A stretch of DNA of 64,000 bases. Origin: Caenorhabditis remanei (taxonomy: Eukaryota; Nematoda; Chromadorea; Rhabditida; Rhabditidae). Positions 36,564 to 45,641 of this stretch are shown here, piece by piece (position 1 is the first letter of the stretch; each line of letters begins with the position of its first letter). Below the pieces are notes generated by a model, which had not been told where the DNA came from, ran no database searches, and saw nothing but the letters and a program-made list of their open reading frames with translations. The position numbers and the translations under genes were made by a program. Where the stretch lies: positions 13,702,001-13,766,000 of the forward strand of contig NC_071332.1 in the NCBI RefSeq assembly GCF_010183535.1, in the 5' to 3' direction.

Positions 36564-37719
36564 TCAGGCATCAAGCCCTCCTGGTTGGATTTTCCTCTGT
36601 CGAGATATGTCCTCTCGAATACTTCGAAACTTTACCAATAAATAGAACATTTGAATGAAAACAAGGGTTGACAGAAGGTCGAACCCCATTGTTGCATTTT
36701 CATACTGGAAAAGACACTTACAAAATTAATTTATCAGTTAACTCTTACACTCAACAGTAGGGGCAAGTCGTGTTTTACCATCAAGTATATCCAGAAGTGA
36801 CACTGAAAAGTTTAGTTGTTTCCCGATCTTGTATCCCGACTCACTAGCTTAAAGAAAGCCGCTGCTAATAATTGATAAGTAACACTTTGTCGTAGGTGAT
36901 TTTTGCATAGCGAAAGGTTTGCTTCAATTGGATATTTGTGTTCCCTTATCAAAACATAAATTCGTAATGAAGTGGATATCAGCAGAATCAGATTTAAAAT
37001 AAAGTAATACCTCTGTCAAACATTTTTAGAACAAAGTTAAATAAATGTTGTGCATTTGTATAAACCTAGACGAAACGACATGCAAACTTACGGCATAAAT
37101 TCCACATAACAGGTAGTTGGCAGGTGTTTGTAAACTCTTCACATAAGTATAGAAGATAAAAATACATGCTAAAGGATAAATAAGTAACATAGCTCTGTGT
37201 ATAACTTTTTCTTCCAAAACGAAACTGATTAAATTCCGAAATAGTGAACGCGATGAAGCCTGACAAGCCAATAAAGATAGAGTGAATTGATAAGCATGAG
37301 TATAAAAAATCATCGCATAAAGAAGATAGTAAAAAATCAGATAACAACACTTGGAGAACAAACTAAATGTCTTTATTGTTTCTTTGACCTCACATAACTG
37401 ATGACTTACTTTTCAGATTCTTTCATGCTATTCAAATCAAACTTCCAATGTATTAGTAAACCCACAATGATGATAAAATACGAAATGCATACAAACTTGA
37501 AAAACTGACTTATGCATGGGTACACTGGATTCTGAAAATAGCCAGTGTTGTAGATTTCTGAGGGTCTGAATGCTAGATGTCTACCTTCCGATCTTGGTCA
37601 CGGCGTTTTCGAAAAGTGTTGACAAAGATCGGGAAAACAAGAATAAGATATAAAACAATTATTGAGACTATTGCATACAGAACCAATTCAGCTATGTTAT
37701 TCGTTGAATGGTGAAACAT
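36564..37719 (-). CDS. srz-class chemoreceptor GPCR at insertion site
   Basis: Reverse-strand srz gene. The first exon (37719 down to about 37587) reads MFHHSTNNIAELVLYAIVSI, VFPIFVNTFRKRRDQDRK. The next reads NPVYPCISQFFKFVCISYFI, then AMIFYTHAYQFTLSLLACQ (the usual QRF is QAS), KSLQTPANYLLCGIYA, HKYPIEANLSLCKNHLRQS, and the last exon MGFDLLSTLVFIQMFYLLVK ending at 36564-36566. The frame is intact through all exons examined. Its start codon lies inside the 6-bp target duplication of the large element beginning at 37721, so everything upstream of ATG is now transposon; the original promoter continues from 47510. Whether it is still expressed is doubtful. Confidence 0.78.
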
Positions 37720-37720
37720 C
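37715..37720. repeat. left target-site duplication AACATC
   Basis: AACATC directly abuts the left inverted terminus (AGTAGAATG) and is repeated exactly at 47510-47515 beyond the right terminus. It includes CAT, the reverse complement of the srz start codon at 37719. Confidence 0.75.
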
Positions 37721-37940
37721 AGTAGAATGTAAGGAAAACTTTACACCCACCGTCTCAAGAACAATTTTACACCCATAGGGTGACATCACCCGGAAAACCT
37801 GTGTACCTCTAACTTTCTGAAAAAAAGGCCTGCAAGGCCTACCTGTAATTCATCATACCTTTTTTTTCATAATTCCCAGGTACGTATTTACCTTATCTGT
37901 GCAGTTTTATACCGTATACCTGTTTACCTACAATTAAAAC
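37721..37940 (+). repeat. left terminal inverted repeat
   Basis: Left arm of the outer element. It contains TTTACACCCACCGTC and ACAATTTTACACCCATAGGG, mirrored at 47440-47490 with few differences. Further inward both arms share an ACCTTATCTGTGC / TATACCGTAT / TGTTTACCTA series. The following bases (to about 38090) repeat short TACCGTACACCTGT-like words. Confidence 0.72.
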
Positions 37941-38117
37941 ATTCTCTGAATACAACCGATCTGATACCGTACCCCCTACCGTACACCTGTACAACTAGTT
38001 ACATGTATGATTACCTATGATTTTACAGAACACTTGTATACCGTACACCTGTTAATTGAAACTACCGTACATCTACCTATTAAAAACATTTTGGGAATAG
38101 TATCGTTTAGAATTGTA

Positions 38118-38217
38118 GGGGAAGTCAATAGAAAAGAGATTATCCCGTTTTTGGGAGTTTCAATTATAATTTTGTCGATTTCAAGATCGAAAGAAATTAT
38201 CCCGTTTTTGGGAGTTT
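38118..38217. repeat. left remnant of the tandem array
   Basis: GGGGAAGTCAATAGAAAA, ATTATCCCGTTTTTGGGAG and the short-unit word TTTCAAGATCGAAAGAAATT match the array at 44265-45508. The sequence is cut after AGTTT by the LTR element, so the retrotransposon split one array unit in two. Confidence 0.85.
38213..38217. repeat. 5-bp target-site duplication (left), AGTTT
   Basis: AGTTT precedes the left LTR and recurs at 44265-44269 directly after the right LTR. It fixes the LTR ends at TGTTGTG...CACAAAA. Confidence 0.85.
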
Positions 38218-38875
38218 TGTTGTGAAATCCCTTGATTTCACAAGTCGTATACGATACATAATAATACCTAAACACCCAAACAGTTAAAAGGAGCAAAGCT
38301 CCACCCTTCTAACCCCCCTTTTCAGCTTCCCCGTCGTCCTTTTCCCTGGAATCGCCTCCTTCTGTTTTCCTCTTCACTGTCCTGCTGCATCCGCGCTCTG
38401 CTGGACATTTCTCTGCGTCGCGACTCACTTGCCGTGGAGATGGCCTGCCGTCGGCGGAGGCAAGTTCGAATCGGTTGGAATGACGACGGACCGCTGTCAC
38501 GTCTCTCACGTTTTTCCCTAATTTTAATATGTTTTCTAATATGATAATAAATAACATTCACAACGCGAATCACCAAGCGTTCTCACTTTAACCACAATAA
38601 TAAATCTTTATAATTACCACCAATTCTTCGTTTTCTCTCTCCTTTCAGGTCTCTCACATCTTCATACACTTAGGCCTAATATCACTATAAACATAGTCAT
38701 TTCTATATCTTTCTTCTAGTCACAAACTCTCTTAGTCCTCTCGTCACCGTCTCTCCTCACTATCTCCGTCGTCTCTTCGTTGCCTTCACTCCCTCTCCGT
38801 TATCTAACACTCTTCATGTCTACCCTGCCTGACTTGTGCTCCTAAAGGGAAAACCCTTCCTTTATGGGCACAAAA
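38218..38875 (+). repeat. left LTR, 658 bp
   Basis: Begins TGTTGTGAAATCCC and ends GGGCACAAAA. It is colinear with 43607-44264 without indels. The end AAAA rather than CA is set by the target duplication and by the primer-binding site starting at 38876. Contains CTCCTTTCAG, a possible splice acceptor. Open frames on its reverse strand (38309-38576) are shared by both LTRs and look fortuitous. Confidence 0.9.
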
Positions 38876-38888
38876 TGGTGCATCTCCC
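38876..38888 (+). promoter_or_regulatory. candidate primer-binding site (tRNA-Gly-like)
   Basis: TGGTGCATC directly follows the left LTR and is complementary to a tRNA 3' end GATGCACCA, as in eukaryotic tRNA-Gly(GCC). The match then breaks (TCCC instead of GGCC), so the pairing is short. Confidence 0.55.
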
Positions 38889-40187
38889 TTTTTTACGAAC
38901 TCGAGCATACCACTGAACCTGAACCCACCACTGAACCGTCATCACTGACGTAAATCTTTCACCCAAATCAAAAAATTGCATCACTGCAAAAATCGATATT
39001 TTCTCTGTCTTTAATCGGAAAAGCACTCCGATCACATTCTTTTCGCCACAACAGTGCGAATTCAACTATTCCTAGCAAAAGCAAAAACATCTCGAGCAGA
39101 AATACCACCGTTTCAACCAGAAAATCACAAATTTCGAATAAAAATGAGCGGTTCACTCCAAAAAATAACGAAATCTCAGTCGCATATCCAAATTTCAAAC
39201 TTATTCATGAGAAACTTAAATTATAGAGCAATTCGAGCAAAATCGATAGCAAAAGCAATCAAATACGCCAGAATTTCGTTAAAATTAGCGTTACAAATCA
39301 CTAAAAATCAGAAAAATATGCATAAATATTCAAATTTCATCGTGCTAATAACATCCGTATGATTCTCATTCCTTCTGAACCAAATCAAAACCGGAAGACG
39401 TTATTCCTCTTTCGAAGTAAGCATCAAAAACCATTCAGAACGATCAGCAAGACAGACACAGTAAACAGTTTCAATCTAGTCCGAAAACTCGAATCCCTTC
39501 ATAATATCACATCCATCACAAGTGCGCTGTCAAAATAGACTCCGAAAACCATTCATTTCTGCTTATATCCGTCGTTATTGGACATAAAACTCTGAATTTC
39601 TAAAAATCGTTCTGAAAATGGAGTCTAACCCGCTATTTCCCATTCATCTTTACACGTATCATCTTCAAATATCCCCTTCAATTAATCGATAATCATCGTG
39701 TGATAGTAGTGCGTAGCGCGCACGCTCCTTGGACGCACAAGACGCTCCTTAAAGCACAAGTGTATGAACAACGCATAAGTGTATAACAGACGCAACAACA
39801 TTCAAAGGCGCACGCTCTACAGTAGTTTTCAATATATAAAAATGAGCAATAATTTCGAAATTCGAAAAAATTTCGGAAATATTACATTCTCTCATCAGTT
39901 TAATCGCATAATTCTTTCTAAAAACCCTTTTTTCTCGAAAATCTCGTCGAGTTCCTTCAATCAACTTGTTTACGACTCTAATCCCTATCTCTCTCCCCAC
40001 ACAAAGATAAAAATTAAACATGAGAATGAACAATAATTTCGAAATTCAAAAAGAACCTTTCACTCTATCAGCGGTTTAATCGCATTTTTTTTTCTCTCGA
40101 AAATCTCATAAGTTTTTTCGAACAACCTTTTTTCTATTCTCATCCCAATCTCTCTCTCTCTCTCTCTCTCCACATCCAACTGAAAAG

Positions 40188-40954
40188 ATGCCTTCCGAGT
40201 CTTCGCCAGCGAAGATGGCTACAACAACGTCGGAACAAAAGGAGAATAAGCCCAATGTAAGTATTATTTCAAAATTCTCAAAAAATCAATATGAAAAAGA
40301 TCAAAAAGCTAAGAAAAATTCCGAATTATTTATCTTTCTCACAAAAACGCCGTAACAACGAGCGATTATCTTAATATCAGTACTCAATAGCAAGTTATTA
40401 GAACACTATCTCAATACTTCAGTGACATATTAGCCAGATCCGTCGATTACAACAATAATCGAGTAATAATAATCATCAACCAGCCCGAGTTAACAATATT
40501 CCGAACCCAATTACCTCTCTTTCTCTCTACTATCTCCCTAGTTCTCTTCTCCATTTTTCCTCTTTATTTTTCTCTATTCTCTTAGTTCCTCTTAACCGCC
40601 ATAAACCTCTTCAAGTCCACTTTCACCCCAAACCCGAACATAAATTGCTGATAAAGAACACAGCAGAATTCACCAAACATAATATAATCGCTGACAAATC
40701 ACCCAGCACGAAATAAAAAAACGACTGAAACACGTCGCTTCCGTAATTAACAAATCTGTTTTACAGATCAACCGATTCGTCCACCGATTCCAACCGGACG
40801 ATGAAGTCACCGTGACAAAGCAAGTCACTTCCACCCCTTCCTCTTCCTATAGTAATCTTTTATCAGTTTCCCCACAATTTTTTCTTCCCTCTTTTTTCAT
40901 GTTAACCCCCTGTTTTTCTTTTTCATGTAGGCACAAGCCCACGGTTTAAAATAA
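40188..40954 (+). CDS. small spliced frame in the retrotransposon leader
   Basis: ATG at 40188 opens 23 codons (MPSESSPAKMATTTSEQKEN KPN) ending at a good donor GTAAGT (40257). An acceptor TTTTACAG precedes 40767, where INRFVHRFQPDDEVTVTKQ continues in frame. From there the frame either runs on to a stop at 40947-40949 or is spliced again (weak donor GTCACT, acceptor CATGTAG) to QAHGLK and a stop at 40952-40954. The product would be about 50-80 residues, hydrophilic and Ser/Thr/Lys-rich at the start. No family recognised; it could be a captured host exon pair, an accessory gene, or chance. Confidence 0.35.
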
Positions 40955-41423
40955 ACCAAACAAGTTGAACACTTAGTCAACACGTCTTTTTTCTTATGTT
41001 ACACTAGACCGCTCCTGCAAAGGATGTCTAATTTTTATAGTTGGGCCTCTCCCGCCCATGGACGCCCCCCGGTTAAAAGTAGGATCAGCTACCAATAGTT
41101 AAAGGATAACACCAACAAGACACACTATGCAGAGAGACAAGGGTTTGTGAAGTCGACACCACGAAACCTTAGGCAACTCTCTCTCATTAGCCCTTCTGCG
41201 CAGAAGGGATAAATCTTGACACAATCCACCGTAACTCGAGATACGAACTATTGATACCTGACGACTGCTACTCTGTGATGCAAAACCTCTATGTTTCTAC
41301 ACCGCTGTGTTTCGTTTTCTCTCTCTCCCTTTCTCCCTCTTCTCGTTCGGTCGTAAAGACCTCTCTCCCCTCTAATCTATATGTTTCCAGAATCTCAACA
41401 GTTTTTCGTGCTCTCTCTCCAAC

Positions 41424-43574
41424 ATGGCTCCAGGTCCCCCCGCTCCTCCTCCTCGCACCACGAGACAAAGGATCGGAACGATCCAGAGCTACGTTACTTC
41501 CTTCGACAAACAAATCGACAAGGTCATCGATGGAGCAAGACTGTGGCAGCGAGACCAAAAAGTCATCCGCGACCAAGAAGCTTCGGAAGGCGGTCAACAA
41601 CATGATGTGGATCGCGTCCATGCGCCTCGGATCGCAGAGTCCCTGCAACGGATGCTGCAACAAGTCGGTGAGCTTCCTGTTCTCTTAGGGAACAAGGTAT
41701 CTGACGCTAAGTCTAAAGCATTCGAGTCAGGATCCGACCCAGAAGAAGTCGAGTCATTAGGACTCGCACTGGTATCTAGTTATGCTCCGATCCTGAATGA
41801 AAAGAAAGCAATCATAGCAGATCTGCTTACAATTCTAACGGCTTACACTGTGTCTTATGAGTTAAATGTAAGCGTTCCAGTTTCTCCAGAAGAAATTTTG
41901 GAGGAAATGGAACGCTCCTTCGAGGAGTCCAATCTCCAAGAAGAGGAGCAAGAGTTATCACCACCTCTTAGCTCTGTATCACCCACACCATCCACCAGCC
42001 CACCAACTCACCATATCACCAGCCCACCACATCACCCAAACCATACACCACTTCCTGAAACAACCACCCATGAGGAGAATAACTCGGCCCACCCTCAGCC
42101 AAACCAGATACCAGAAACACCAATTCTTATGACTACGGGAGGAAACTCCCATAACCAAGGAAACACCAGAACATCCGAAAAAATATCGGACAATTACTTC
42201 AATGCAAATTTCCGAAATCCAAACGTACAGCCACTTTTCGATAACACCACAAACTATAGTAACCATCTACAACACCACGCGCAAAGACAGCACAACAACA
42301 CCGAACATTCCAGACAACCTGATCACTCAACATACAGAGTAAACTCTCAAGACGCTCGTAAGACTCAGAACCCAGACAACAATCCAACACGTTCAAGAAA
42401 TCATAACACTGAATACTACTCAAATCAACAACAATTTCCGCAAAACTATCCACGCTTCTCGAGTGAGTCCAACCAACAATTAGACTCAGAAGTGAACAAA
42501 AACATCGAGGCGGCAATAAGACAACAGAGACCGACCACGTGTGAACTGTGTGAAGGAAGACATCATCTCTCCACCTGCACGGTGGATAAGGACACACTCA
42601 GAAGATACTGTGTGAACACAAACAGGTGCATGGAGTGCACATCGCTCCTTCACACCTATCACAACTGTCCTCTGCGTCAGTTAAAAAATGAAGAGGCCGA
42701 AAGGCAACTACGGGAGAAAGAAATGGAGCTGAGTCTACTCAAGAACTCCAACTCAGCGGAAAATCACGCTCCAACCGCGACGTCAACTCCGAAACCGGAA
42801 AGAGCTCAGTCAATGCACGAGAGCTTCCTACCAGAACCGAAGAAGAAACCGTCCCATTACAAACCGAACGAAAACCAAAGACAAAGAAAAGATTCCGATG
42901 AAGAATCCGTTCAAGAAGAACGAAACAGAGCTCCAAGATACATGAGCAGCGCACAGAGTTTGCAACTGCTCGACCATTTCCGACGCTGCACACCATTCTC
43001 TGGAGACAAGTCATATTACCCCAAATTCCGAACACTATTCAACAAAATAGTAACGCTAGGAGACACTGATCTCGATATTGCCAGAGACATTCTGCTCGAA
43101 AAGGTTACTGGACAAGCCGCGGTGCATCGTTCACTCGTGACGGATGCCACAAAAGCAATCCGAGCTACGTTCCAGAGCCTAGACAAATTCTACATGGACC
43201 AGGTGAGCGTCACGAGCCTCGCAAGAGAACTCGAAAGCGTGAGAGTACCATCCGATAGTTCAGCGAACTTCACCCACCACCTCTGTGTAGCAAGACAACT
43301 TTACGATCGCATCAACGAAGCCGACCCAGAGTTCTTCACATATCACCACACTCTAGCTCTGCTGGCAAAAATGCCGTATCCAGTACGACAACGATGCGCA
43401 GTGAAAAGAGAAAATAGAACGATCACACCTGAATACGTGTTCGAAAAAGCAGATCTATTCCTCGGTGAAATGTTAGCAGATGAAGAACTAACAGGAAGGT
43501 GTCCAGAAAATCTGCGTGCAAAGCAACGCAATATGGATGGTCTGAACACACACGGACTAGGTTCCTCCGACTAA
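41424..43574 (+). CDS. BEL/Pao-type Gag polyprotein
   Basis: Uninterrupted 716-residue frame from ATG 41424 to TAA 43574, only 32 bases before the right LTR. N-terminal ~150 residues are helical and basic/acidic. Residues ~170-330 are Pro/Asn/Gln/His-rich and disordered. Then comes a Cys/His cluster (CELCEGRHHLSTC, followed by CMECTSLLHTYHNC) resembling nucleic-acid-binding knuckles. The C-terminal ~200 residues match the Pao Gag region (DUF1759-like): FSGDKSYYPKFRTLFNKIV, DILLEKVTGQAAVHRSLV, FQSLDKFYMDQVSVTSLARE. The knuckle-like cluster precedes the DUF1759-like part, an unusual order. The predicted role is capsid assembly and RNA packaging. The frame has no visible lesion. Confidence 0.85.
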   Translation: MAPGPPAPPPRTTRQRIGTIQSYVTSFDKQIDKVIDGARLWQRDQKVIRDQEASEGGQQHDVDRVHAPRIAESLQRMLQQVGELPVLLGNKVSDAKSKAFESGSDPEEVESLGLALVSSYAPILNEKKAIIADLLTILTAYTVSYELNVSVPVSPEEILEEMERSFEESNLQEEEQELSPPLSSVSPTPSTSPPTHHITSPPHHPNHTPLPETTTHEENNSAHPQPNQIPETPILMTTGGNSHNQGNTRTSEKISDNYFNANFRNPNVQPLFDNTTNYSNHLQHHAQRQHNNTEHSRQPDHSTYRVNSQDARKTQNPDNNPTRSRNHNTEYYSNQQQFPQNYPRFSSESNQQLDSEVNKNIEAAIRQQRPTTCELCEGRHHLSTCTVDKDTLRRYCVNTNRCMECTSLLHTYHNCPLRQLKNEEAERQLREKEMELSLLKNSNSAENHAPTATSTPKPERAQSMHESFLPEPKKKPSHYKPNENQRQRKDSDEESVQEERNRAPRYMSSAQSLQLLDHFRRCTPFSGDKSYYPKFRTLFNKIVTLGDTDLDIARDILLEKVTGQAAVHRSLVTDATKAIRATFQSLDKFYMDQVSVTSLARELESVRVPSDSSANFTHHLCVARQLYDRINEADPEFFTYHHTLALLAKMPYPVRQRCAVKRENRTITPEYVFEKADLFLGEMLADEELTGRCPENLRAKQRNMDGLNTHGLGSSD

Positions 43575-43606
43575 TTCCATTAGTCGGAGCCCCCCGCCCG
43601 GGGGAG

Positions 43607-44264
43607 TGTTGTGAAATCCCTTGATTTCACAAGTCGTATACGATACATAATAATACCTAAACACCCAAACAGTTAAAAGGAGCAAAGCTCCACCCTTCTA
43701 ACCCCCCTTTTCAGCTTCCCCGTCGTCCTTTTCCCTGGAATCGCCTCCTTCTGTTTTCCTCTTCACTGTCCTGCTGCATCCGCGCTCTGCTGGACATTTC
43801 TCTGCGTCGCGACTCACTTGCCGTGGAGATGGCCTGCCGTCGGCGGAGGCAAGTTCGAATCGGTTGGAATGACGACGGACCGCTGTCACGTCTCTCACGT
43901 TTTTCCCTAATTTTAATATGTTTTCTAATATGATAATAAATAACATTCACAACGCGAATCACCAAGCGTTCTCACTTTAACCACAATAATAAATCTTTAT
44001 AATTACCACCAATTCTTCGTTTTCTCTCTCCTTTCAGGTCTCTCACATCTTCATACACTTAGGCCTAATATCACTATAAACATAGTCATTTCTATATCTT
44101 TCTTCTAGTCACAAACTCTCTTAGTCCTCTCGTCACCGTCTCTCCTCACTATCTCCGTCGTCTCTTCGTTGCCTTCACTCCCTCTCCGTTATCTAACACT
44201 CTTCATGTCTACCCTGCCTGACTTGTGCTCCTAAAGGGAAAACCCTTCCTTTATGGGCACAAAA
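43607..44264 (+). repeat. right LTR, 658 bp
   Basis: Colinear and by eye identical to 38218-38875. Preceded by a GC-rich palindromic patch (GAGCCCCCCGCCCGGGGGAG, 43587-43606) whose purine end serves as the polypurine tract. Confidence 0.9.
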
Positions 44265-45508
44265 AGTTTCAATTTTAATTTTGTTGATTCCTAGATCGGG
44301 AGGATTCAAACCCGCGTCTACTGAAGAAAACCTCAGCCCGGATAAGTATAGACTATTACAGCGCCATGCTCGATCAGTCTAACCGGAACCGACACAGATA
44401 AGAATGGTGGGGGAAGTCAATAGAAAATAAATTATCCCGTTTTTGGGAGTTTCAATTTTAATTTTGTTGATTCCTAGATCGGGAGGATTCAAACCCGCGT
44501 CTACTGAAGAAAACCTCAGCCCGGATAAGTATAGACTATTACAGCGCCATGCTCGATCAGTCTAACCGGAACCGACACAGATAAGAATGGTGGGGGAAGT
44601 CAATAGAAAATAAATTATCCCGTTTTTGGGAGTTTCAATTATAATTTTGTTGATTTCAAGATCGAAAGAAATTATCCCGTTTTTGGGAGTTTCAATTATA
44701 ATTTTGCTGATTCCTAGATCGGGAGGATTCAAACCCGCGTCTACTGAAGTATCCTTCAGCCCGGATAAGTATAGACTATTACAGCGCCATGCTCGATCAG
44801 TCTAACCGGAACCGACACAGATAAGAATGGTGGGGGAAGTCAATAGAAAATAAATTATCCCGTTTTTGGGAGTTTCAATTTTAATTTTGTTGATTCCTAG
44901 ATCGGGAGGATTCAAACCCGCGTCTACTGAAGAAAACCTCAGCCCGGATAAGTATAGACTATTACAGCGCCATGCTCGATCAGTCTAACCGGAACCGACA
45001 CAGATAAGAATGGTGGGGGAAGTCAATAGAAAATAAATTATCCCGTTTTTGGGAGTTTCAATTTTAATTTTGTTGATTCCTAGATCGGGAGGATTCAAAC
45101 CCGCGTCTACTGAAGAAAACCTCAGCCCGGATAAGTATAGACTATTACAGCGCCATGCTCGATCAGTCTAACCGGAACCGACACAGATAAGAATGGTGGG
45201 GGAAGTCAATAGAAAATAAATTATCCCGTTTTTGGGAGTTTCAATTATAATTTTGTTGATTTCAAGATCGAAAGAAATTATCCCGTTTTTGGGAGTTTCA
45301 ATTATAATTTTGCTGATTCCTAGATCGGGAGGATTCAAACCCGCGTCTACTGAAGTATCCTTCAGCCCGGATAAGTATAGACTATTACAGCGCCATGCTC
45401 GATCAGTCTAACCGGAACCGACACAGATAAGAATGGTGGGGGAAGTCAATAGAAAATAAATTATCCCGTTTTTGGGAGTTTCCATTATAATTTTGTTGAT
45501 TTCAATAA
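44265..45508. repeat. tandem array with higher-order repeat structure
   Basis: Units of about 182 bp (long) and about 59 bp (short), each ending in ATTATCCCGTTTTTGGGAG. The order is long, long, short, long, repeated twice, giving a higher-order period of about 605 bp (for example 44436 to 45040 and 44618 to 45223). The long unit following each short unit carries a diagnostic variant (GAAGTATCCTTCAG instead of GAAGAAAACCTCAG and GCTGATTCC instead of GTTGATTCC). The array ends where an exon-like sequence begins at about 45510. Confidence 0.9.
44290..44395 (-). other. tRNA-like segment in array unit (recurs in each long unit)
   Basis: On the reverse strand each long unit reads ...GATCGAGCATGGCGCTG... 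(D-arm/A-box-like) and then GCGGGTTTGAATCCTCCC. The latter contains GGTTTGAATCC, one mismatch from the tRNA B box GGTTCGAATCC, in T-loop context. Spacing suits a class II tRNA with a long variable arm. Stems are imperfect, so it is tRNA-derived rather than a working tRNA. Equivalent segments occur about every 182 bp, six in all. Confidence 0.5.
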
Positions 45509-45523
45509 CTTACCAATTTCCGC

Positions 45524-45641
45524 GTTCTTTTGTGTGATAAGCAACTCTCCTCGTCAGGGCAATCATCGATTCGCCATTTCCATTCCCATGTTCTCCAGTT
45601 GTCGATGTGCAGGCCATGTTCATCTCAGCTTGCACGCGGTG
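45524..45641 (-). CDS. orphan exon-like sequence inside the TIR element
   Basis: On the reverse strand a good acceptor (CATTTCAG) precedes 45641, and a good donor (GTAAGTT) follows 45524. Between them one frame is open for 39 codons: HRVQAEMNMACTSTTGEHGN, then GNGESMIALTRRVAYHTKER, then GNW. This looks like genuine hydrophilic protein, unlike the AT-rich surroundings. Partner exons are not evident. It could be a captured host exon or a relic of a transposon gene; an internal ATG could serve as start. Family not recognised. Confidence 0.4.

Larger units (their letters stand above)
38218..44264 (+). mobile_element. gag-only BEL/Pao-type LTR retrotransposon
   Basis: Complete 6,047-bp element with 658-bp LTRs at both ends (offset 5,389 throughout, no difference seen by eye) and a 5-bp target duplication AGTTT at 38213-38217 and 44265-44269. 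A primer-binding candidate TGGTGCATC starts directly after the left LTR (38876) and matches the 3' end expected for a tRNA-Gly ending GATGCACCA. A purine tract (GGGGAG) precedes the right LTR. The single long gene is a Gag frame at 41424-43574; the 2.5-kb leader contains only a small spliced frame. No protease, reverse transcriptase, RNase H or integrase is present, so it must be mobilised in trans. Confidence 0.88.

Noticed and set aside
38309..38576. Reverse-strand open frames in the left LTR (and identical ones at 43698-43965)
   Set aside because: They recur only because the LTRs are duplicates; composition is that of read-through LTR DNA and no family motif is seen.
41289..43549. Reverse-strand frames opposite the Gag gene
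   Set aside because: Shadows of the 716-codon Gag frame, which has family motifs and a sensible start and stop.
44265..45508. CRISPR array interpretation of the regular repeats
   Set aside because: Units are long, directly tandem and share their full length, with no unique spacers, and the genome is eukaryotic; it is a satellite.
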